A DNA stretch of 64,000 nucleotides, from positions 620,001 through 684,000 of the forward strand of contig CANNEA010000001.1 of the NCBI GenBank assembly GCA_947503525.1. Direction: 5' to 3'. The notes below the pieces were generated by a model. The model ran no database searches. It was given only the letters and a program-made list of their open reading frames with translations, and was not told the origin of the DNA. Every line of letters begins with the position of its first letter. Position 1 is the first letter of the stretch. The DNA comes from an uncultured Carboxylicivirga sp. (GTDB lineage Bacteria > Bacteroidota > Bacteroidia > Bacteroidales > Marinilabiliaceae). Below, in pieces: positions 1 through 8,080 of this stretch. The translations under genes and the position numbers were made by a program.

Positions 1-140
1 CCCGATTGTTCCACTTTTAAAGGCATTGGCGGCACATAGGCAACTCCTGGTAAAAATTCAAATTGCCAGGCTCTTTTATCTTGTGCTAAGGCATAATTTG
101 TGAATAGTATAAGTAGTGATATGTACCCAACTATTTTCAT
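1..140 (-). CDS. Exported protein, N-terminal fragment only
   Basis: The 5' end of a minus-strand gene that runs off the left edge; about 46 residues are visible. It starts with a clear signal peptide (MKIVGYISLLILFTNYALAQ), followed by a stretch containing FEFLPGVAYVPPMPL, which looks like the first strand of an outer-membrane beta-barrel. The start codon directly abuts the stop codon of the upstream CBM9-like gene, so the two are almost certainly co-transcribed. The family cannot be named from this fragment; outer-membrane location is an inference. Confidence 0.7.
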   Translation of the reverse strand, partial: MKIVGYISLLILFTNYALAQDKRAWQFEFLPGVAYVPPMPLKVEQS

Positions 141-1256
141 TTAGTTATGCTTTGTCTTCCAGGTTTTCCCTTCCTGATTTATGTGCCAGGTATATGCTGT
201 TGAGTCATCTTTTATAGTAGCTTCAAAAAGTGATGGTGTAATGTAAAGTGCTATTGGGTAAGTACTTTTGGGAATTCCCAAATCAATTAATGTTTTTAGG
301 TCCGAGCTATATTCCTTATTGGTATTGTAAAAAGCTTTTTGGGCATAATACACTTTGCGAAGTTCCCATTTGATCTTTTCATATTCCGGCAATATAAAAT
401 CTGACTCATCTTCACCTGATGACTTATCTGAAAACAAAAGAAATCCCCATGTTTCAGGCTGATGCATCGCAATTACACCTTGAGGCGACCAAACCCAATT
501 ATTTTCGGGGTAAGCTTTATTGGTCTCAGGGTTGATGCTTTTCTGGTATTTTCCGGAAGCAACAGTAGTTTGCCATTGTACGCGACTAAAGTTAATACGC
601 CATATTTGACCATCTTCAGCTTTATAACCATTGCTGCATTCGTGCAATACATCCAAAGGAAAAGCTATTTCAACACACCATTTTTCATCAATGTCGGATG
701 GATCATTAAGGGTTCCGTCAATATGAACAGCCGATTTTAAACCATTGATATCCCAGTTGTTGATTGCAGGTGCCCCATCTCTGTATGGTTTACCAAGTAA
801 TAAATCCCAAACTGTATTAAAAGCGTTCACCTCATATTCGTAATAAAAATGGGTATCGCCGTCAGGGTCAATGAATACTTCAAAATCATTATCGTAGTAT
901 ATTACAGCATCTCGTTGAGTTAATTTAGCCCAAATGTGCGGTTCTTCCATTTCAGCGGCAACATATAAATAGTTTTCGTCCCAAAGCATTTTAATTCTGG
1001 TTTTATATAAGGGCAATGGTTTTAGTGGACCTTCAATATCAACAAATTCGTCCGACCAGGCTGCATTTATCCAATCTTTATCATCTAACTTTCCATCAAT
1101 ATTAATAGTGCTGCTAGTTCTTTGGCATACGTAATGTTTAGGGTTAAACGGAGGAATTAGAAGGCTTGAATTAGAGTTGTTTTGTCCTTCGATAAAAGAA
1201 GTACCGGTGCAACAAATGATGGCAATGATAATAAGAGGCAGAGCATTTAGCTTCAT
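141..1256 (-). CDS. Exported carbohydrate-binding family 9-like protein
   Basis: 371 residues. An N-terminal signal peptide (about 1-24) precedes one CBM9/DOMON-like beta-sandwich covering about residues 45-275. Diagnostic pieces are INIDGKLDDKDW, the strand MLWDENYLYVAAEMEEPHIW, the acidic YYDNDFEVFIDPDGD and the closing WGFLLFS. Family members are found in secreted xylanases and as free-standing Bacteroidota proteins thought to bind carbohydrate or another extracytoplasmic ligand; no catalytic residues are expected. The last 90 residues are helical and unassigned. It is followed without a gap by another exported protein, so the pair may act together at the cell envelope. The ligand is not predictable. 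Confidence 0.85.
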   Translation of the reverse strand: MKLNALPLIIIAIICCTGTSFIEGQNNSNSSLLIPPFNPKHYVCQRTSSTINIDGKLDDKDWINAAWSDEFVDIEGPLKPLPLYKTRIKMLWDENYLYVAAEMEEPHIWAKLTQRDAVIYYDNDFEVFIDPDGDTHFYYEYEVNAFNTVWDLLLGKPYRDGAPAINNWDINGLKSAVHIDGTLNDPSDIDEKWCVEIAFPLDVLHECSNGYKAEDGQIWRINFSRVQWQTTVASGKYQKSINPETNKAYPENNWVWSPQGVIAMHQPETWGFLLFSDKSSGEDESDFILPEYEKIKWELRKVYYAQKAFYNTNKEYSSDLKTLIDLGIPKSTYPIALYITPSLFEATIKDDSTAYTWHINQEGKTWKTKHN

Positions 1257-1387
1257 GGTGATGTATTGTTAATAGGGTTCTTTAATGAAGTATTAAGGTA
1301 GTGTATATGGTACTCATTTTCAAACTCACTCGGGATGAAAGCCGCTATAGCGTAACAAATTTACGTCAATGAAAAAGACTAAAACAA

Positions 1388-1418
1388 TTTGCTCTAAATA
1401 GAAATTTTTCTACTTTTG
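1388..1418 (+). promoter_or_regulatory. Promoter of the tRNA pair
   Basis: TTTG at 1388-1391 and TACTTTTG at 1411-1418 are separated by 19 bases. This matches the Bacteroidota primary-sigma promoter (TTTG at -33, TAnnTTTG at -7) exactly. Transcription would begin near 1425, about 28 bases before the first tRNA. Confidence 0.8.
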
Positions 1419-1452
1419 CACCGCTGTTGAAAGAAAGAGTGATTTATGTATT

Positions 1453-1524
<72 letters not shown>

Positions 1525-1531
1525 CAGTATT

Positions 1532-1603
1532 GCCGATGTAGCTCAGGGGTAGAGCGTTTCCTTGGTAAGGAAGAGGTCACGAGTTCAAATCTCGTCATTG
1601 GCT
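1532..1603 (+). tRNA. tRNA-Thr (anticodon GGT)
   Basis: A 72-nt cloverleaf 7 bases after tRNA-Gly. The acceptor stem GCCGATG pairs with CATTGGC (one G-T pair), the D arm is AGCTCAGGGGTAGAGC, the anticodon loop TTGGTAA lies between TTTCC and GGAAG, and the T arm contains GAGTTCAAATCTC. No encoded CCA. It is co-transcribed with tRNA-Gly from the promoter near 1400. Confidence 0.96.
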
Positions 1604-1604
1604 C

Positions 1605-1636
1605 AAAAGGGTAGCTATTTAGCTTACCCTTTTTTT
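1605..1636 (+). terminator. Intrinsic terminator of the tRNA operon
   Basis: The arms AAAAGGGTAGCT and AGCTTACCCTTTT form a stem with one bulged base and a short loop, followed by a T run to 1636. In the opposite direction the stem also ends in several T residues, so it may serve the minus-strand sigma/anti-sigma genes too. Confidence 0.85.
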
Positions 1637-1676
1637 ATGCTTTAATATCTCCTATTTGGCTTATGAAAATGAGTTC

Positions 1677-1952
1677 TTATTTTTTCTGATTATGAAGTGC
1701 TTCTTTTATTTTTGCTTTTTGTTCTACACTTAAAGTTATGTTGGCACTTTGAGCCTCTATTTTCAGACGTAAACGTTTAATTCCTTTTTGAATAAAGCTT
1801 ATTTGTTCAGCAAACTTTCTGCAATGTTTGCACATCATTAAATGCAACTGAAGTTTCATCTTTTCAGCCCGACTTAGTTTGTCTTGCTGTTTTTTTGAGA
1901 TAAGGAATGTCGATTCCTTACATGTTATCATTATTTTATTGTCAATTTCCAT
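1677..1952 (-). CDS. Zinc-type anti-sigma factor, small and soluble
   Basis: 91 residues, no membrane segment. It carries the zinc anti-sigma signature H-x3-C-x2-C at H37, C41 and C44, with C11 as a possible fourth ligand. The start lies 13 bases after the stop of the ECF sigma gene, the normal arrangement for a sigma/anti-sigma pair. The family binds sigma region 2/4 and keeps it inactive; some members sense redox through the zinc cysteines. The missing transmembrane helix suggests a cytoplasmic rather than envelope signal (inference). The long basic/helical C-terminus (residues 50-91) has no assigned role. Confidence 0.75.
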   Translation of the reverse strand: MEIDNKIMITCKESTFLISKKQQDKLSRAEKMKLQLHLMMCKHCRKFAEQISFIQKGIKRLRLKIEAQSANITLSVEQKAKIKEALHNQKK

Positions 1953-1965
1953 TTGTACACATTGA

Positions 1966-2523
1966 TTATAACCACCCTTTTTCTATGCATTCCCTCAATT
2001 GTAATCTGGCCCTATGGAGGATAACCCATAGGTTAGACGAGGTCAGTTCAAGTTCCTTACATACTTCATCACTTTTCATTTCTTCCATAACCTTAAGAAC
2101 AAAACATGAAGCCCATTTTTCGGGAAGATGCTTAATGCATGCTTTTAATATTTGCATGAACTCTTCATTCTCTAATTGTTCATCGGCGTTTATATTCCAT
2201 GATAGTGGGGCTTTTTCTTTAACCCACTGATCTTTCATCATCATTTTGTCAGCAAATCGCTCATCAGGTTCATCAAATGAATATTCCTTACGACTCGATT
2301 TTTTACGATAATGATCGATTATTTTACGTTTTAAAATGGCTATAAGCCAGGTTTGAGTATTACTCTTGCCTTGAAAAGTGTGTAGGTTTTTTAGTCCGGC
2401 TAAAAATGTTTCCTGAACAAGATCTTCAGCCATTTGAGCGTCATTTACTCGCACAATCGCGTATCGATATAGATTATCCGAGTAATCATCCACCCAAGAG
2501 TTTGGATCAATATTAGTTTCCAT
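1966..2523 (-). CDS. RNA polymerase sigma-70 factor, ECF subfamily
   Basis: 185 residues from the ATG at 2523. A longer frame reaches 2628, but its extra 35 residues have no sigma homology and would overlap the divergent lipoprotein gene. Region 2 spans about residues 11-75 (AEDLVQETFLAGLKNL, then TWLIAILKRKIIDHYRK). Region 4 covers about 130-182 with a helix-turn-helix (SDEVCKELELTSSNLWVILHR). The linker is unusually long (about residues 75-130). It is followed by its putative anti-sigma factor. Its regulon cannot be read from here; the divergent DUF3179 lipoprotein is an obvious candidate target. Confidence 0.92.
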   Translation of the reverse strand: METNIDPNSWVDDYSDNLYRYAIVRVNDAQMAEDLVQETFLAGLKNLHTFQGKSNTQTWLIAILKRKIIDHYRKKSSRKEYSFDEPDERFADKMMMKDQWVKEKAPLSWNINADEQLENEEFMQILKACIKHLPEKWASCFVLKVMEEMKSDEVCKELELTSSNLWVILHRARLQLRECIEKGWL

Positions 2524-2646
2524 GTGTAGGTCTTTTTTATATTGATTTCTAACAAGTGAATATAAGTAAAGTTTAAGCTTTTTGCAATTTGGGATAGCTT
2601 GTAAGGCTTGTCCTCTAAAAACGACCAAACATGTAAATACAGCCTT

Positions 2647-3639
2647 ATGAAAGGAATTATTCTACTTTTTTCAATTCTAACATTATTATCATGTGAAGCG
2701 GATGATACACGTCCTTTTGGGAAAAGTGATGAACATTGGTTGGTTGATAAAGAAGAACTAACCGGATTATTTAGTACAAGAGCTTTTCCTGTAGTAACTG
2801 AAGCAACTTATAGTTCAGTATCCTCTCAATCTTCTTTGCTATTGGATAATGATAAAGTGTTTTTATATTCCGATGGTCAATCGGTGTTCGTCTACCCGCA
2901 TAAGCGTTTGGGTTTTGAAGTGCTAAATGAAAAACTAGGAAAAGCCTATATTGCTATTAACTATTGTCCAATCACCGAGAGTGGAATGGCTTGGGACAGA
3001 ATTCATAAAGATGATACCTTAATATTTGCAGCTTCTGGTTTACTGTTTCGCGATAATCTGGTGGCTTATGATACCAAGTATGAAACACTTTGGTCGCAAA
3101 TGATGCTTAAGTGTATTAATGGAAAGTTTGTTAATGACGCTCCTCAACTTTATCATTTGCTTGAAACCACATGGAATATCGTTGAGAATTATTTTCCGGA
3201 TGCCATTGTTTTTGACCGCCCTATTCTAAAGTCGCGTAATTTCTCCGAAACAGAGAGTAATAATGGAGATCGCGTATTTGCCTTGTCATTGGAATTTGCT
3301 GAAGATGATCCAAAGTCAAGCAAAAGAACCGCCTATGCTGCAAAATACATGAAGAATTCTATACAAATTATAAAGGATGTGGATCATTTAGTCATTGGAT
3401 CTTCGAATTACAATTTTATCACTGCATTTAAGAATCCTGATAATCTTTTGTTAACTGCAATTGATAATCAGTTTCCTCTTGTGGCTGAAGACTCAATGGG
3501 AAATACTTACGATGTATTTGGTATTATTCGTCACGGGCCTGATAAAGGCGATCGCCTGGTAACTGCTCAAGGCTATGTTGCCAAGTATTGGGCATGGAAG
3601 TTGTTTAACCCTTCCCTTGAAATATATAATGCGGAATAA
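2647..3639 (+). CDS. DUF3179-domain lipoprotein
   Basis: 330 residues from the ATG at 2647, chosen because it yields a signal peptide with lipobox (MKGIILLFSILTLLSC, lipidated Cys16). The open frame extends 13 codons further upstream without signal-peptide character. The body matches DUF3179: an early DDTRPFGK segment, YCPITESGMAWDR, FAASGLLFRDNLVAYD and LWSQMMLKCINGKF. The family function is unknown. It is divergent from the ECF sigma gene with about 120 bases between starts, so co-regulation is possible. Confidence 0.8.
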   Translation: MKGIILLFSILTLLSCEADDTRPFGKSDEHWLVDKEELTGLFSTRAFPVVTEATYSSVSSQSSLLLDNDKVFLYSDGQSVFVYPHKRLGFEVLNEKLGKAYIAINYCPITESGMAWDRIHKDDTLIFAASGLLFRDNLVAYDTKYETLWSQMMLKCINGKFVNDAPQLYHLLETTWNIVENYFPDAIVFDRPILKSRNFSETESNNGDRVFALSLEFAEDDPKSSKRTAYAAKYMKNSIQIIKDVDHLVIGSSNYNFITAFKNPDNLLLTAIDNQFPLVAEDSMGNTYDVFGIIRHGPDKGDRLVTAQGYVAKYWAWKLFNPSLEIYNAE

Positions 3640-3984
3640 CCTCAATTATGACCAGATTGTAGATGTAACAGGCATATAATCAATTGGATATTTTAACGTC
3701 TTGTGAAATTTTTTATCGTACATAATCTAAATTGGGTTGTTTGTGTAAAATAATTGATGATTGGTCATTTATAGTTGAGAACTAATAGTGCATTCCTTAA
3801 ATTACTTTTTCCTAGAGTATTAGAGTGAGTGGTTACCTTGGTTTTATAAAAGCAATATGTTATTAATTGTCTTTTGTGAATCATATTGTTTCAGACAAAG
3901 TGATGTATTTGTGTTGGTATGTGACAGGTATCGCCTAAAGGCGGGATCTGGGAATCAGAATAAATTGCCTAAAATTGTGATAAA
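3640..3984. other. Intergenic region, no gene found
   Basis: 345 A/T-rich bases between the DUF3179 gene and the AraC gene, with stops in all frames. The only structure seen is a short stem-loop CGCC-TAAA-GGCG at 3932-3943, about 40 bases before the AraC start, which may lie in the leader mRNA. No clear TAnnTTTG box was identified. Confidence 0.5.
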
Positions 3985-4893
3985 ATGGAAGTGCTAACCC
4001 CAATTTGTGAAGTGAATGGTTTAAAACCTGCTTCCAAAGATTATTTGGCTTTCTTCGGTAACTTTCAATATAAAGTTTTTTATCCCAGTGCATGTTTAAA
4101 ACCATTCGTAGAGAAGATGGCCTTTTTTAATCATGTTAAGGGAAAACATAAAGTGGGTCTTTCACCTTTACCCAATGGATTGTTAGAATGGTGTATTCTA
4201 TTGGGTGATTCTAGTATGAAAGTAGAAACTGGCACTAATCATTTTGATGTTAAATCCTTCATTATTGGCCTGCATGATTACAAATATCGCTATCAATTTA
4301 CGCCTTCAAGAGAATCAAATAATTTTCACGGCATTTCCATTCTAATTTCAATCAAAGGCTTGAGGGAGTTGTTTGGAATTGAACCTCGTCTTATAAAAAA
4401 TGGAATCATTGAGGTGTCAGAGTTAGGGCACGAATTTAATCAACTCATTGATTTGCTTAACGAAGAAAAGGATTATCAGACAGCCTATGAAATTTTACAT
4501 TCGTTTTTCAAGACCCGACAGCGTAATCGGTTTATTAATGGACCACGTTCTAATTTATTTATTCAACGGAGTATTAATAAGTCCAAAAATCTGACGGTTG
4601 AAAATATGGCTTCTGAAGCAGGTGTTTCTTACCGTACCTTAAATCGTTTTTTCAAGGAGTCAGTAGGTATGCCTCCCAAGGAGTATTTGAAAATTGTACG
4701 CTTCGATAAAGTATGCCATTTTATGGCCATGTTCCCCGCGTATCACTGGAGTGATTTGGTTAACAGATTTGGCTATTACGATCAGGCCCATTTTTCGAGG
4801 GAGTTTAAAACAATAATGGGAGTAACAGCTTGTAATTGGATGAAAACCACCCAGGGACACTTTTATTTCAATCGTGCCTACCAGGTGGTTTAG
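3985..4893 (+). CDS. AraC-family transcriptional regulator
   Basis: 302 residues. The C-terminal third (about 195-290) is a double helix-turn-helix of the AraC type: LTVENMASEAGVSYRTLNRF, then GMPPKEYLKIVRFDKV and the second HTH with FGYYDQAHFSREFKTIMG. The N-terminal part (about 25-180) resembles the DUF6597-type sensor of Bacteroidota AraC proteins (YPSACLKPFVEKMAFF, SPLPNGLLEWCI). It converges with hflC with a 6-base gap. No metabolic gene is adjacent, so the target is unknown. Confidence 0.88.
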   Translation: MEVLTPICEVNGLKPASKDYLAFFGNFQYKVFYPSACLKPFVEKMAFFNHVKGKHKVGLSPLPNGLLEWCILLGDSSMKVETGTNHFDVKSFIIGLHDYKYRYQFTPSRESNNFHGISILISIKGLRELFGIEPRLIKNGIIEVSELGHEFNQLIDLLNEEKDYQTAYEILHSFFKTRQRNRFINGPRSNLFIQRSINKSKNLTVENMASEAGVSYRTLNRFFKESVGMPPKEYLKIVRFDKVCHFMAMFPAYHWSDLVNRFGYYDQAHFSREFKTIMGVTACNWMKTTQGHFYFNRAYQVV

Positions 4894-4899
4894 TTTTTT

Positions 4900-5844
4900 C
4901 TATTTCATTGATCTTAAATACTTATAAAACTCGCTGTCCGTTGAAAGAATAACGTGAGTTTGACCATCAAAGGTTTTCTCATAAGCATCCATTGATTTAA
5001 GAAAACCATAGAGTTCACGTGCACTAGCCGATTTATCATAGGCTTTGGAATAAATGGCTGCCGCTTCACCATCTGCATTACCTTTTATTTCTTCAGCCGT
5101 TTTATAAGCTTCTGAAACAATGGTTTTCAGTTCACGGTCTTTCTCACCATTAATGTTAGAGGCTTCACCTTGTCCTTCAGATTTAAATTTATCGGCTATA
5201 CGATGACGCTCACTCTTCATGCGCTCATACACCTGAGTTTGCACTTCTTGTACATAGTTTATCCGTTTGAATCTAAAATCTAAGATTTCTATACCCAGAT
5301 CTGTAGCTTGCTTATTGGCCGCCATCTGAATCATTTCTTGTATTTTGTCTCGCCCAACATGAATAGTGGTAAGGCTATCGCCAATTAATTCGCCGATAAC
5401 GCCGGATGAAGTTGGCGTCCGGTTGCTTGAACGAACGGCCTCTTCAATATTGTGCTTGGCTATATAATTTCGTGTTTCACCGTCGAGTATATCATCAATA
5501 CGTGAAATGGCACCACGTTCATTGGTCATACGCTTGAAGAACTGCAAAGGATCAGTAATTTGCCAGCGAGCGTATGTATCAACATAGATAAATTTCTTAT
5601 CCTTGGTTGGAACCTGGTTCGGATCACCATCCCACTCCAAATAACGTTTGTCGAAAAAGTGCGTCGTTTGAATAAAAGGCACTTTAAATTTAATTCCTGG
5701 TGTAACTATAGGTTCACCTACCGGCTTACCAAATTGTGTCACCACCACCTGTTCTGATTCGTTGACGATATAAGCACTGGTAGACATCAAAAACAATAAT
5801 GCAGCACCAATGATTAAAACGATTATAAATTTCTTATTGTCCAT
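4900..5844 (-). CDS. hflC: HflC protease-modulator protein
   Basis: 314 residues from the ATG at 5844; the upstream extension in frame overlaps hflK heavily and has no membrane-protein character. One N-terminal membrane helix (about 6-24) is followed by an SPFH/band 7 domain (VNESEQVVVTQFGKPVGEP, then VDTYARWQITDPLQFF) and an alpha-helical coiled-coil tail (KDRELKTIVSEAYKTAEEI). HflC with HflK forms a large membrane cage around the FtsH protease and modulates turnover of membrane proteins. The start overlaps the end of hflK by 11 bases, implying translational coupling. Confidence 0.95.
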   Translation of the reverse strand: MDNKKFIIVLIIGAALLFLMSTSAYIVNESEQVVVTQFGKPVGEPIVTPGIKFKVPFIQTTHFFDKRYLEWDGDPNQVPTKDKKFIYVDTYARWQITDPLQFFKRMTNERGAISRIDDILDGETRNYIAKHNIEEAVRSSNRTPTSSGVIGELIGDSLTTIHVGRDKIQEMIQMAANKQATDLGIEILDFRFKRINYVQEVQTQVYERMKSERHRIADKFKSEGQGEASNINGEKDRELKTIVSEAYKTAEEIKGNADGEAAAIYSKAYDKSASARELYGFLKSMDAYEKTFDGQTHVILSTDSEFYKYLRSMK

Positions 5845-6832
5845 TTTGAGCCTTGTTTTGTTGAGTAAGTTGCATTTGAAGTAATGGTAACACATTGTTG
5901 CCATTTTGGTCGGTAATTATTTTCTGACCTAATTTAGGAATGACAGATTCCATGGTCTCCAGATAAATACGACGTTTAGTTACTTCAGGAGCTTTTACAT
6001 ATTCCTTATAAAGGGCATTGAAACGGGCTACATCACCTTTGGCATTATTCACACGTTCGGTGGCATAACCTTCGGCCATTTGAATGGTTTCTTTCGCTTG
6101 TCCTGCCGCTTTTGGAATCACTTTATTGTATTCTGCTTTTGCTTGATTGATAAGTGTCTCTTTTTCTTGTTGAGCTTCGTTTACTGCATTAAATGCTGCC
6201 TTAACCTGCTCCGGAGGATTCACATCCTGTAAAACCACCTGTTCAATTTTAACACCAAGAGAATACTCGCGGCAGATCTTCTGCATCAGTTCCTGCAGCT
6301 TACTGCTGATCTCCGTTCTACCAACAGTTAGAACTTCGTTTACAGTACGATCGCCAACGATTTGTCGCATGGCTGCTTCGGAAATATCACGTAGAGTGGT
6401 TTCCGGCCGACGGACCTTAAACAAATAATTAAAAGGGTCATCAATTCGATATTGAACCACCCATTCCACATCTGCAAGGTTTAGATCTCCAGTTAGCATT
6501 AGTGATTCGTCCATAGTTCCGCGACGTGTATATTCTGAACGCGTTCCCGGTTTAGTGGTTCGAAAGCCAAATTCAAGTTTTTGCTGACGTTCGACCGGTA
6601 CTTTATATACCGATTCCATAAATGGGATTTTATAATTTAATCCGGGGTTCACAGTTCGGGTATACTTACCAAAACGGACGATGACCCCAACTTCTTCAGG
6701 GCCAATTTGAAAAAAAGCGGACATGGCTACCAAAGCTAGTATGGCAATGCCGACAACCGACTTTATGTTTTTTAATAGTTTCTCCAAAAAAGGTTTGGAA
6801 GAATCCAGATTGGAAAATTGGTTTGAACTCAT
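5834..6832 (-). CDS. hflK: HflK protease-modulator protein
   Basis: 332 residues. One N-terminal membrane helix (about 27-44) is followed by an SPFH domain starting IGPEEVGVIVRFGKYTRTV, with NLADVEWVVQYRIDDPFNYLF and RQIVGDRTVNEVLT, then a coiled coil rich in Ala/Gln/Glu (about 215-275). This order is typical of HflK, the FtsH-associated partner of HflC. The glycine-rich N-terminus of the E. coli protein is absent, as is usual in Bacteroidota. It is first in a two-gene operon and divergent from the thioredoxin-like operon with 162 bases between. Confidence 0.95.
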   Translation of the reverse strand: MSSNQFSNLDSSKPFLEKLLKNIKSVVGIAILALVAMSAFFQIGPEEVGVIVRFGKYTRTVNPGLNYKIPFMESVYKVPVERQQKLEFGFRTTKPGTRSEYTRRGTMDESLMLTGDLNLADVEWVVQYRIDDPFNYLFKVRRPETTLRDISEAAMRQIVGDRTVNEVLTVGRTEISSKLQELMQKICREYSLGVKIEQVVLQDVNPPEQVKAAFNAVNEAQQEKETLINQAKAEYNKVIPKAAGQAKETIQMAEGYATERVNNAKGDVARFNALYKEYVKAPEVTKRRIYLETMESVIPKLGQKIITDQNGNNVLPLLQMQLTQQNKAQNGQ

Positions 6833-6994
6833 TTAAGTAAATATTACGATTTACACAAATGTACCTTCAAAAGCTGAATAATAAAAGGAAAGAAAAAAAT
6901 GAACAAAAAGTTTAATGATTTTGTAAGGAGATTAATCAAAGTTCGTCAAAGCAATTAGAAACTCAAAAAATGTTGTATTAAATATTAAATTATT

Positions 6995-7585
6995 ATGAAA
7001 GCAAATCGATTAAATATTTGGTTAAAAAGCATATTAGCTGTACTGGCTGTTTTTGCTCTTGTATCTTTCTCAGGATGTTCTAAAGATACAGAGATGGAAG
7101 ATGATATGATGACTATGGATGAAACGGATCCACCTAAAAATGGAGATGGAAGTGGCGGCTCATCAAGTTATACCGATGCTCCAGACTTTAACCTCAAAGA
7201 TTTAAATGGCAATGATGTGAAGAAATCAGATTTTGATGGTAAAGTATTGGTGATGTTCTTTTTTGGGAATTCATGTCCATCATGCCGGGCTGCTGGGCCA
7301 AGCATTCAATCAAAAATTGCCACTGCCTTTGGAACAAATGCAGAATTTACCATTATTGGTTTAGATCAATGGGATGGTAACCAAGCTTCGGTTCAATCTT
7401 TCAAATCAAATAGTGGGGTTAATTTCCCATTGCTGTTAAAGGCAGCAACAACCGCATCAGCTTATGGCTCAACATACGACCGTTTGGTTGTGGTGGATAA
7501 GGAAGGTAAAATTCGATTTAACGGTACACGTAATGCTTCAAAAGATGTAGATGATGTGGCTACTGTAGTGACTTCATTACTTTAA
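6995..7585 (+). CDS. TlpA/ResA-like thioredoxin-fold lipoprotein
   Basis: 196 residues. A lipoprotein signal peptide ends at Cys28 (lipobox FSGC). An acidic/Gly-Ser-rich linker (about 30-58) leads into an AhpC-TSA/Redoxin domain with DAPDFNLKDLNGNDVKKSDF and the active site C94-P-S-C97. The linker fits tethering the domain to a membrane. It should act as an extracytoplasmic thiol reductase or peroxidase-like protein. The CPSC dipeptide is unusual for TlpA proteins, which more often have CxPC. First of a three-gene operon (10-base gap to the next gene). Confidence 0.85.
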   Translation: MKANRLNIWLKSILAVLAVFALVSFSGCSKDTEMEDDMMTMDETDPPKNGDGSGGSSSYTDAPDFNLKDLNGNDVKKSDFDGKVLVMFFFGNSCPSCRAAGPSIQSKIATAFGTNAEFTIIGLDQWDGNQASVQSFKSNSGVNFPLLLKAATTASAYGSTYDRLVVVDKEGKIRFNGTRNASKDVDDVATVVTSLL

Positions 7586-7595
7586 TCCTAACTAT

Positions 7596-8075
7596 ATGAG
7601 AACCATACTTAGCCTAGTACTTGTTTTAATGACTTATTCATCGATACAAGCTCAAACGGTACGCACTTTTGTACTGGATAATTTGGAAGGTGAAACTATA
7701 GCCTATGAAGATTTAAAGGGGGCCCAAATAACTGTAATTGATTTTTGGGCATCATGGTGTAAGCCATGTATGAAAGGCATGCCAAAATTAGAAAAGATTT
7801 ACCAGCAATATAAAAATCAAGGGGTCAATGTTATTAGTGTCAATACTGATGGCCCAAGAAGTATTTCGAAGGTTTTACCCTTATCTAGAGCTTTGGAATT
7901 AAGTTATCCAATAGTATCGGATATTAATAATGATGTGATGCAGGATATGGAAGTGACACAATTACCTACTTTGTTGATAGTGAATAAAAATGATGAAGTA
8001 GTATATCGACATGAGGGATTTAGTGATGGTGATGAGTTGGAAATAGAGGAGGAGATAGTTAAGAACTTAAAATAG
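7596..8075 (+). CDS. TlpA-family thiol:disulfide protein
   Basis: 159 residues with a cleavable signal peptide (about 1-20, ending SIQAQ). The thioredoxin fold carries the classical motif FWASWCKPCMKGMP (C55 and C58) and a cis-Pro segment TQLPTLLIVNKND. It is predicted to be a soluble periplasmic reductant related to TlpA/ResA. It sits between a CPSC lipoprotein and an outer-membrane barrel with 5-10 base gaps, so the three products probably form one export or redox system. The substrate is unknown. Confidence 0.88.
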   Translation: MRTILSLVLVLMTYSSIQAQTVRTFVLDNLEGETIAYEDLKGAQITVIDFWASWCKPCMKGMPKLEKIYQQYKNQGVNVISVNTDGPRSISKVLPLSRALELSYPIVSDINNDVMQDMEVTQLPTLLIVNKNDEVVYRHEGFSDGDELEIEEEIVKNLK

Positions 8076-8080
8076 TTTAG

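Noticed and set aside
2524-2628. A longer start for the ECF sigma gene.
   Set aside because: The extra 35 residues do not resemble sigma factors and would run into the divergent lipoprotein region.
5845-5904. A longer start for hflC.
   Set aside because: It would overlap hflK much more and adds residues without a membrane or SPFH feature; the ATG at 5844 gives the normal HflC N-terminus.
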